Assembly (NCBI GenBank): GCA_003531585.1
Contig: DQFX01000009.1
Coordinates: forward strand, 19,146 to 39,165
Reading direction: 5' to 3'
Length of the DNA: 20,020 bases
DNA from: Oscillospiraceae bacterium
Lineage (GTDB): Bacteria; Bacillota; Clostridia; Oscillospirales; Ruminococcaceae
This document shows positions 14,853 to 20,020 of this stretch, in pieces. A program made the position numbers and the translations under genes. The notes below the pieces were generated by a model. The model had not been told where the DNA came from, searched no databases, and saw only the letters and a list, made by a program, of their open reading frames with translations. Positions within the stretch are counted from its first letter, which is position 1; every line of letters starts with the position of its first letter.

Positions 14853-16076
14853 TCAGTCCCCCGCCTTAAAATTGTATACCGGCTTTATAATGCTGACTAT
14901 CTCGGCAGTGGGCGTGATATTGTCAACGATATCCTCCATGCTTTTGTAAGCCATCGGGCATTCGTCTATTGTCGAAAGGTGTATCGAGGTGGAGTATATC
15001 CCCTCCATGCTGTTCTGGAACTCATCAAGCGTGAACTTTTCCTTTGCAGCATTGCGGCTGAACATTCTCCCAGCCCCATGAGGCGCGGAACAGTTCCACT
15101 CAGGATTCCCCTTTCCGATACAGATAAGGCTGCCGTCCCGCATGTTTATAGGAATGAGCAGCTTCTCGCCCTTCTTTGCCGACACTGCGCCCTTGCGGAC
15201 TATGTTGCTTTCATGGTCGATATAGTTGTGTATGGTCTCAAACCGCTGGCAGTCTGAAAGCTCCATGCCAAACGCCGCGGAAAGTATGAGCCCTGCGATG
15301 GTCACGCGGTTCAGCGACGCGAATTCCTGGCATATGCGCATATCGTGCAGATACATTTCGCGGTATTCCCCGGTGAGATAACAGAGCTCCCTCGGAGTGA
15401 AGCACTCATGTGCCTGAAAGCTGCTGCGAAGCTCCTTTATCGCCGCCTGGATCTCACTGCGCCTTCCCTCAGCCTTGTAGCGCGCGATAAGCTCGTTCTG
15501 CTGACGGAACAGCTTATCCTTTCCGCACATAAGTTCGTATGCAAGGCTCTGGTAATGCTCCGCGACCTGTGTGCCAAGATTGCGGCTCCCTGTGTGGATA
15601 ACCAGATACTTGTTACCCTCGTCGTCGCTGTCTATCTCAATGAAATGATTGCCTCCGCCGAGGGTTCCGATGCTGCGCTCCAGCCTCTTTGTGTCCTTGA
15701 GTTCCCGGTAGCATTTCAGCTCCATAAGCTCTGGGAATCTCACGATCCTTCCCTCGTGTACTTTCATTCCCGAGGGTATGTTTTTCCGTATCGCTTCGTC
15801 CAGCTTTTCAAAGTCGATCCCGATTTTTCCAAGCTCAACCGTATACATTCCGCAACCGATGTCAACGCCTACGATGTTTGGTATCACCATATCGCCGAGA
15901 TCAGCGGTAAAGCCTATTACACAGCCCTTCCCTGCGTGGACGTCCGGCATTATGCGAATACGGCTGCCCTTTACAAAAGGCTGGTCGCAGAGCAGCTTTA
16001 TCTGCTCCTCTGCTGTTTCCTCGATAATGTCGGTGTATACTATCGCCGATGAGTAGGTCCCTGTTATTGTTTTCAT
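14853..16076 (-). CDS. rtcB: RtcB-family RNA ligase
   Basis: A 407-residue GTP- and manganese-dependent ligase that joins RNA 2',3'-cyclic phosphate or 3'-phosphate ends to 5'-hydroxyl ends. Motifs in order: MPDVHAGKG (43-51); VGVDIGCGM (69-77) with metal ligands D72 and C75; LGGGNHFIEI (139-148); HTGSRNLG (161-168); HNYIDHE (283-289); and SAPHGAGRMFSR (330-341), where H333 is the histidine that becomes guanylylated. All key residues are present. At about 400 residues it belongs to the shorter bacterial branch rather than the 480-residue archaeal/tRNA-splicing type, so RNA repair is more likely than intron splicing. AAAGGAG lies 7 nt before ATG 16076, with promoter at 16121-16149. No archease or RtcA neighbour is seen; two WYL regulators lie just upstream. 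Confidence 0.96.
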   Translation of the reverse strand: MKTITGTYSSAIVYTDIIEETAEEQIKLLCDQPFVKGSRIRIMPDVHAGKGCVIGFTADLGDMVIPNIVGVDIGCGMYTVELGKIGIDFEKLDEAIRKNIPSGMKVHEGRIVRFPELMELKCYRELKDTKRLERSIGTLGGGNHFIEIDSDDEGNKYLVIHTGSRNLGTQVAEHYQSLAYELMCGKDKLFRQQNELIARYKAEGRRSEIQAAIKELRSSFQAHECFTPRELCYLTGEYREMYLHDMRICQEFASLNRVTIAGLILSAAFGMELSDCQRFETIHNYIDHESNIVRKGAVSAKKGEKLLIPINMRDGSLICIGKGNPEWNCSAPHGAGRMFSRNAAKEKFTLDEFQNSMEGIYSTSIHLSTIDECPMAYKSMEDIVDNITPTAEIVSIIKPVYNFKAGD

Positions 16077-16120
16077 GGAAGTTCTCCTTTCTGCCTTGCG
16101 GCGTTTCTTCCGATGAATTG

Positions 16121-16149
16121 AGTATACAACATCAGCACGGAAAAGTCAC
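16121..16149 (-). promoter_or_regulatory. Promoter for rtcB
   Basis: Reverse strand: GTGACT (16144-16149), a 17-nt spacer ending GTTG, then TATACT (16121-16126), 44 nt before ATG 16076. The -35 is weaker than others in the window, which suits an inducible gene. Confidence 0.7.
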
Positions 16150-16157
16150 GGAAAAAA

Positions 16158-16189
16158 ACTTGCGAAAACAAAAGAGCGCCGGAGCGCCC
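16158..16189 (-). terminator. Intrinsic terminator of the WYL gene pair
   Basis: Reverse strand GGGCGC, loop TCCG, GCGCTC, then TTTTGTTTTC. It begins immediately after the stop of the second WYL gene and separates that operon from rtcB. Confidence 0.8.
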
Positions 16190-17098
16190 TTATCTTATTC
16201 CAAGCTCAAACTGCATTTTAAGCCGCTTTTTTATCTCGTCTACAAGCGATTCCGGCGCATTGACTTTCATCATCGGTCCGAAGGACAGAACGCGGATAAG
16301 CATTTCGGTTTCGTCATTTTCGGAATAGTATATTCGCAGCCGATACCTGTTTCCGCCGAGGTGCGCAGTCTCCCGCTCGAAATGTGCGAAGTGGAGCATT
16401 GCGCGCTCCAGCGCATTGCGACAGTTGATCAGCTCCGCCTCCATGCAGAGCATTTTCGGCGATTCCGGCTGACACTGTTTGCAGTACAATCCCGGGCAGA
16501 GGAGTATCTCCTCTATCCCGGCAAGTCTGAGCATATCGACATTCCGGCAGCCGGCGACGCCCAGACGGAATTTGTCGTCTTTTTCGGAATACTCCAGGCT
16601 TTGCAGGCGGCACTTTATACGGCGCGTCCTGCCTTTTGCGCTGTGATACAGTATCTCGGCTGTACTTCCCGCTTTCACGCCCTCAAGCGCAGTGCGGAAC
16701 ACGCTGATATAATGCGGATCCTCAAACGGGTCGCCGTCAAGATAACGGTCGAAATACACGATATCATCCGGCTGGAACAGCGGCTGTATTCCTTCCAGGA
16801 AGCTCCAGTCCACCCCGAACAGTTTCATGCGCGGATCCTGAGATACCGCCTTCAGCCAGCGCTTCTGCAATAATGTAAGCGGCGTTGTCGGGGCTTTTTT
16901 CAGCGGGGTGGAAAGGCCGCTAAGAAGCTGCCATTCACCGCTGTTCAGCGCCGGAATTATCTTCAGAAAGCTCTCAGAAAACGCCTTTTCATCGCATATC
17001 TGCTTCATGAGCTCCGGAGTAAGCTCCCCGGAAACAGCCCGGCGGAGTATCTCGGAAACTGCGCTGAAATACGCGCCGTAAACCTCATGGAACAGCAT
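16190..17098 (-). CDS. WYL-domain regulatory protein, 302 aa
   Basis: The middle and C-terminus have the WYL/WCX architecture. A beta-rich core at about residues 145-200 (AEILYHSAKGRTRRIKCRLQ, LEYSEKDDKFRLGVAG) is followed by a C-terminal extension ending VLSFGPMMKVNAPESLVDEI. WYL domains bind ligands such as nucleic-acid ends or nucleotides and usually sit on transcription regulators. The expected N-terminal winged helix is not obvious here, so this partner may act through the 401-residue protein encoded just upstream. The ATG 17098 lies one base past the upstream stop, and its ribosome site is built from the last codons of that gene (GGGGGCGGT), so the two proteins are made in a coupled fashion. 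Confidence 0.85.
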   Translation of the reverse strand: MLFHEVYGAYFSAVSEILRRAVSGELTPELMKQICDEKAFSESFLKIIPALNSGEWQLLSGLSTPLKKAPTTPLTLLQKRWLKAVSQDPRMKLFGVDWSFLEGIQPLFQPDDIVYFDRYLDGDPFEDPHYISVFRTALEGVKAGSTAEILYHSAKGRTRRIKCRLQSLEYSEKDDKFRLGVAGCRNVDMLRLAGIEEILLCPGLYCKQCQPESPKMLCMEAELINCRNALERAMLHFAHFERETAHLGGNRYRLRIYYSENDETEMLIRVLSFGPMMKVNAPESLVDEIKKRLKMQFELGIR

Positions 17099-17099
17099 T

Positions 17100-18305
17100 T
17101 TAACCGCCCCCTATTCCGTAAATTTCGTACATCTTCTGCATATCGTCCCGGAGCAGATTCTCGGCGGTGCGGTCGCCGAAATCAAGCTGAATTATCCTTC
17201 CGGTGAAAGTACGGATCCACGAGCGGATTTCCGCGCTGTCCGTAAGTTCAGCGGAAAAACGCGCGGTGTGCTGGTCTATCCGCTCCACTGTGCCGCAGCG
17301 CTTTTCACGGAGCAGTCTGCGGTAGATGTGCTCCTCGTTTTCTCCTATGTATATCAGGAATTCCACGCGCTGTACCCTTGCTCTTTTGCTGCATGCAACT
17401 CCCCACATATTCTGCTGCATTCCGCTGAGGACGCCGCGCAGCTCGTCAAACCTGGGAGCGATTTCACCTATCCTGACTCCCGTTATGAAATCAATGCGGT
17501 AGGAACGTATTTCATGAACCCCAGGGCTGTACGCCATCAGCCATTCCCTGCCGCTCTGTACGCTCGAAAATATCTTCAGCGGAACAACTTCCCATTCAGA
17601 CGAACGCACCGTTATCCAGGCAGAGCGTTTCTCAGACACAGCGGAAAGCAGTTCGCACAGAATATCGCTGTCAAGTGCGCGAGTTATATAATGGTGCTTG
17701 AATCTGAATATGCTTTCGGAACTTTCATCAAGCATAAAATTGCCCAGAGCGCCGCACGGCGCAATTTCCGAAAAGAAGTCAACAGCGTCGCCGTACCCGG
17801 AAATCTCCGGCGTTTCGCTCCGGCAGTACAGCACCATTCTGCCCTGTTTTTCAGTCCGGATAAGCCCTAGCGATTCGTATTCAGACAGCTTTTTTCGCAC
17901 ACCGGATTCGTCAAAGGTCATAGGCTCGCTGAAACAGGCTGTGTAATTATTCAGCCGCCCCATTATTTTCTGGAAAAGCAGCGGCGGCTTCTCGTCCAGC
18001 ATATCCATCAGCAGAAAGTGCAGCGTGATATCCCGGTCGGTGAAGCTGCAAGTCCGCAGCAGGCGGTACAGCGGGTTTCGTTCGCCGCTGCGGCTGTCTA
18101 TTGACAGGAAAACATTTTTGCCGCGGGAATCCCGGGAGCTTTCGGTGTGCTCCCCGAGCACGCACTCAAGACGGCGACGCTCGTTGTCGTATGTTCTGCC
18201 GCTTTTACCGGAAAAGCCGCTGCGCGTGCGGAAGCCATAAACATAGAATTCCCGCATATAACCGCGTATCTTTTCAAAGCTTTTCACCAGTTCGCTGAAT
18301 GCCAC
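17100..18305 (-). CDS. WYL-domain transcriptional regulator, 401 aa
   Basis: The N-terminal half contains helical segments compatible with a winged helix (YMREFYVYGFRTRSGF; then FDESGVRKKLSEYESLGLI, a wing-like helix near residue 140). The WYL core at about 235-285 reads WITVRSSEWEVVPLKIF and WLMAYSPGVHEIRSYRID, and a WCX-like end follows. It probably binds DNA and senses a ligand through the WYL domain. The start is GTG 18305, because GGAGG lies 7 nt before it; frames starting earlier at 18320 would put the ribosome site inside the gene. A strong promoter at 18333-18361 drives the pair. Its target is unknown; self-regulation and control of the adjacent rtcB are reasonable guesses. Confidence 0.85.
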   Translation of the reverse strand: MAFSELVKSFEKIRGYMREFYVYGFRTRSGFSGKSGRTYDNERRRLECVLGEHTESSRDSRGKNVFLSIDSRSGERNPLYRLLRTCSFTDRDITLHFLLMDMLDEKPPLLFQKIMGRLNNYTACFSEPMTFDESGVRKKLSEYESLGLIRTEKQGRMVLYCRSETPEISGYGDAVDFFSEIAPCGALGNFMLDESSESIFRFKHHYITRALDSDILCELLSAVSEKRSAWITVRSSEWEVVPLKIFSSVQSGREWLMAYSPGVHEIRSYRIDFITGVRIGEIAPRFDELRGVLSGMQQNMWGVACSKRARVQRVEFLIYIGENEEHIYRRLLREKRCGTVERIDQHTARFSAELTDSAEIRSWIRTFTGRIIQLDFGDRTAENLLRDDMQKMYEIYGIGGG

Positions 18306-18332
18306 CAAACCACCTCCCACGCAGTTTCTTCA

Positions 18333-18361
18333 AGTATATCACGAATTTTATGCATTGTCAA
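18333..18361 (-). promoter_or_regulatory. Sigma-A promoter for the WYL operon
   Basis: Reverse strand TTGACA (18356-18361), a 17-nt spacer ending CGTGA, then TATACT (18333-18338). The -35 lies in CAATTGACAATG, which resembles the palindrome TGACAATTGTCA at 18425-18436; both could be operator half-sites. Confidence 0.85.
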
Positions 18362-18385
18362 TTGCCGATCGTCCTTTTATCAAGC

Positions 18386-18416
18386 AAAATGGAGCCGCAG
18401 CGGCTCCATTTTTGTT
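18386..18416 (-). terminator. Intrinsic terminator after the transporter/small-gene operon
   Basis: AAAATGGAGCCG, loop, CGGCTCCATTTT: a 12-bp stem with A/T tails. On the reverse strand it begins only a few bases after the stop of the 50-aa gene. The T/A tails on both sides allow bidirectional action. Confidence 0.93.
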
Positions 18417-18569
18417 CTATTCCTGACAATTGTCAAGAGTCCTTTCCCAGCGCTTCTCAGTCGGGCTCATTGCGTTTTCGAAGGTCCGATCCTCAATGTC
18501 AAGATCGCCGTTCTTCGCCGCCGGCGCCAAGTCCTCCAAGCTTTTCGACCGTGATATGAGTCTGATCAT
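18417..18569 (-). CDS. Small acidic/hydrophilic protein, 50 aa, coupled to the transporter
   Basis: A 50-codon frame starting with ATG 18569 overlaps the transporter stop as ATGA and ends with TAG at 18417-18419, directly before a strong terminator. The protein begins MIRLISRSKSLEDLAPAAKN and ends SPTEKRWERTLDNCQE. It is hydrophilic, with no membrane segment. The exact overlap, the uninterrupted frame filling the whole space to the terminator, and protein-like composition support a real gene. It is unlike the membrane MetS-type small subunits known to accompany some NSS transporters. A regulatory or accessory role for the transporter is inferred only from coupling. I know no family for it. 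Confidence 0.65.
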   Translation of the reverse strand: MIRLISRSKSLEDLAPAAKNGDLDIEDRTFENAMSPTEKRWERTLDNCQE

Positions 18570-19939
18570 GCCGGGAAGAATTTCTGAATTATACCAATGA
18601 CGAATATAACAGCGATCATCACAGGAAGAATATAAGTCATATATCCACGCATGAAGTTTTTCATCTTCATACCTTTTCCTGTGTTTACTTCACTAATGTA
18701 ATTATCCCAGCTCCAGCCCTTCTTCATTGTGCAGAACAGCGTCAGCACAAGGGAGCCTAAAGGAAGCACCAGATTGCTTACGATGAAATCCTCGATATCC
18801 ATTATATTGGTACCCTCGCCCAGCGGCTGGAATCCACTCAGCACATTGAATCCAAGGCAGCAGGGTATTGAAAGCACAAGAAGCAGAATTCCGTTGAAAA
18901 TGCAGCATTTACGTCTGCTCCAGCCTGTAAGGTCCTCAACGCAGGCGGTGATCTCCTCGAATACAGCGAGCACGGTAGAGAGCGCTGCAAACGACATGAA
19001 CACAAAGAACAAACTTCCCCACAAACGCCCGAGAGGAATATGGTTGAATATATTCGGGAGAGTAAGGAAAATAAGACTTGGACCGCTGTCAACGTCAACG
19101 CCATACGCAAAGCATGCCGGAAAGATGATAAGCCCGGACGAAAACGCAACGAACGTATCCAGCAGCGCAACGTTCACAGACTCCCCGAGCAGCGATCTGT
19201 CCTTGCCTATGTAGCTTCCGAAAATGGCCATTCCGCCCATTCCGAGGCTGAGCGTAAAGAACGCCTGATTCATCGCGTTTACAATAACGTTTCCAATGCC
19301 GACTTTCTGTATTTCTTCGATGTTTGGCTTGAGATAGAATGCAAGCCCCGCTTCGCCTCCTTCCATGAAGAAGCTGTTTATCGCAAGGATCACCATTATC
19401 ACCAGCAGAGCCAGCATCATCACCTTCGTCACGCGCTCCAGTCCGTTTTTAAGTCCTATCGAACATATCAGCACTGCCGCAGCAAGAACTATCGCCACAA
19501 ACAGTATCATTGTCAGCGGATCTGCAAGCACGGAATCAAAGTGCTCGGATATACCGGCTGCGTCCAGATCTGCAAGCGCCCCGCTTGCAGTGGAGAAGAA
19601 ATATCTCAGCATCCACCCGGCTACCGTGGTGTAGAACATCAGCAGTATGTAGCTTCCAATCATCGCGGCAACGCCGTGGTAATGCCATTTTGAGCCTTTC
19701 GGCTCGATCTGCTGATACATCTTGACAGGGCTGCACTGTGCGGCTCTTCCGACTGAAAACTCCATTGTCAGCACAGGTATGCCCAGTATCGCCAGGAACA
19801 CAAGATAGATAATCACGAACAGCCCTCCGCCGTTCTGCCCTACGATATACGGAAACTTCCAGACATTCCCTATGCCTATAGCGCAGCCTGCGCTCAATAG
19901 TATAAATCCCAGTCTGCTCCCAAGTTTTTCTCTGCTCAT
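18566..19939 (-). CDS. Sodium-dependent transporter of the neurotransmitter:sodium symporter (NSS/SNF) family
   Basis: A 457-residue inner-membrane protein with about 11-12 hydrophobic segments. The family signature lies in the first two: GIGNVWKFPYIVGQNGGG (about 22-39), then IPVLTMEFSVGR. This is the LeuT-like unwound TM1 with sodium sites. It probably imports an amino acid with sodium; the specific substrate is not readable from sequence. The start ATG 19939 has GGAGGT 6 nt upstream; an upstream in-frame start at 19990 lacks such a site. A 20-codon frame ends on the first base of this ATG, and a 50-codon gene begins inside its stop codon. The promoter presumably lies beyond the right edge of the window. 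Confidence 0.96.
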   Translation of the reverse strand: MSREKLGSRLGFILLSAGCAIGIGNVWKFPYIVGQNGGGLFVIIYLVFLAILGIPVLTMEFSVGRAAQCSPVKMYQQIEPKGSKWHYHGVAAMIGSYILLMFYTTVAGWMLRYFFSTASGALADLDAAGISEHFDSVLADPLTMILFVAIVLAAAVLICSIGLKNGLERVTKVMMLALLVIMVILAINSFFMEGGEAGLAFYLKPNIEEIQKVGIGNVIVNAMNQAFFTLSLGMGGMAIFGSYIGKDRSLLGESVNVALLDTFVAFSSGLIIFPACFAYGVDVDSGPSLIFLTLPNIFNHIPLGRLWGSLFFVFMSFAALSTVLAVFEEITACVEDLTGWSRRKCCIFNGILLLVLSIPCCLGFNVLSGFQPLGEGTNIMDIEDFIVSNLVLPLGSLVLTLFCTMKKGWSWDNYISEVNTGKGMKMKNFMRGYMTYILPVMIAVIFVIGIIQKFFPA

Positions 19940-20001
19940 TAAACGACCTCCGTTTTTGACCGCAGTATTTTCCGGATAATATTGCGGCACTTTTTCGACA
20001 T
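19939..20001 (-). CDS. Possible 20-aa basic leader peptide upstream of the transporter
   Basis: ATG 20001 follows GAGGTG by about 5 nt and opens a 20-codon frame, MSKKCRNIIRKILRSKTEVV, ending TAA at 19939-19941. Its last base is the first base of the transporter ATG (TAATG). Seven of the 20 residues are lysine or arginine. The frame also carries the transporter ribosome site (GGAGGT) in its last codons. The good ribosome site and exact junction support translation, with coupling or attenuation as possible roles. It is short enough to occur by chance, hence moderate confidence. Confidence 0.45.
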   Translation of the reverse strand: MSKKCRNIIRKILRSKTEVV

Positions 20002-20020
20002 AAGGTCACCTCTAAAAACC

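Noticed and set aside
18306..18320. GTG at 18320 as the start of the 401-aa WYL protein
   Set aside because: The ribosome site GGAGG follows it and points to GTG 18305.

Overview
The window looks like a chromosomal stretch of a gut-type Clostridia bacterium, most likely Oscillospiraceae/Ruminococcus-like. The reasons are a class III (Firmicutes) fructose-1,6-bisphosphatase, strong AGGAGG-type ribosome binding sites, sigma-A promoters with TGTG-extended -10 boxes, and AraC and epimerase relatives of the kind common in that group. This placement rests on recognition of families, not on a search. No rRNA, tRNA, CRISPR array or intact prophage was seen.

Layout. 1-0.94 kb: acylphosphatase and an unknown 184-aa protein, probably one minus-strand operon with a clear promoter. 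0.94-1.61 kb: non-coding, with a 50-bp dispersed repeat and two hairpins. 1.61-4.80 kb: a SWIM/SNF2 ATPase with its own promoter, which fixes the start at a GTG at 1680. 4.87-7.73 kb: a graveyard of four broken genes. On the minus strand are a fragment of unknown family, a NAD-dependent epimerase and a rhamnulose-1-phosphate aldolase remnant; on the plus strand is a divergent AraC-type regulator. A deletion seems to have removed the shared promoter region and the 5' ends of both outermost genes. 7.80-8.74 kb: a complete PfkB sugar kinase cassette (promoter, gene, terminator).

8.74-9.50 kb: mobile and repeat DNA. It holds the 3' end of a group II intron (reverse transcriptase C-terminus and domain V), short palindromic repeats, a nested about 107-nt inverted-repeat structure and the second copy of the 50-bp repeat. 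9.50-12.12 kb: class III FBPase and an AT-rich gene with a PD-(D/E)XK nuclease-like motif. 12.2-13.8 kb: a gene fragment overlapped by the promoter of a tandem HD/HD-GYP protein. 13.8-14.6 kb: a small C39-like cysteine peptidase domain, preceded by a broken PAS-domain gene whose promoter is intact. 14.8-16.15 kb: RtcB RNA ligase. 16.16-18.36 kb: two coupled WYL-domain regulators. 18.4-20.0 kb: a sodium:neurotransmitter-symporter-type transporter. It is flanked by a 20-codon basic upstream ORF (1-nt overlap) and followed by a 50-codon ORF in ATGA overlap that ends at a strong terminator.

Functionally the intact genes are mostly independent single-gene units. The strongest lead for something undescribed is the uORF-transporter-small-ORF arrangement at 18.4-20.0 kb. 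After it come the structured repeat region at 9.2-9.5 kb and the AT-rich nuclease-like gene. No complete new defence or mobile system could be demonstrated.
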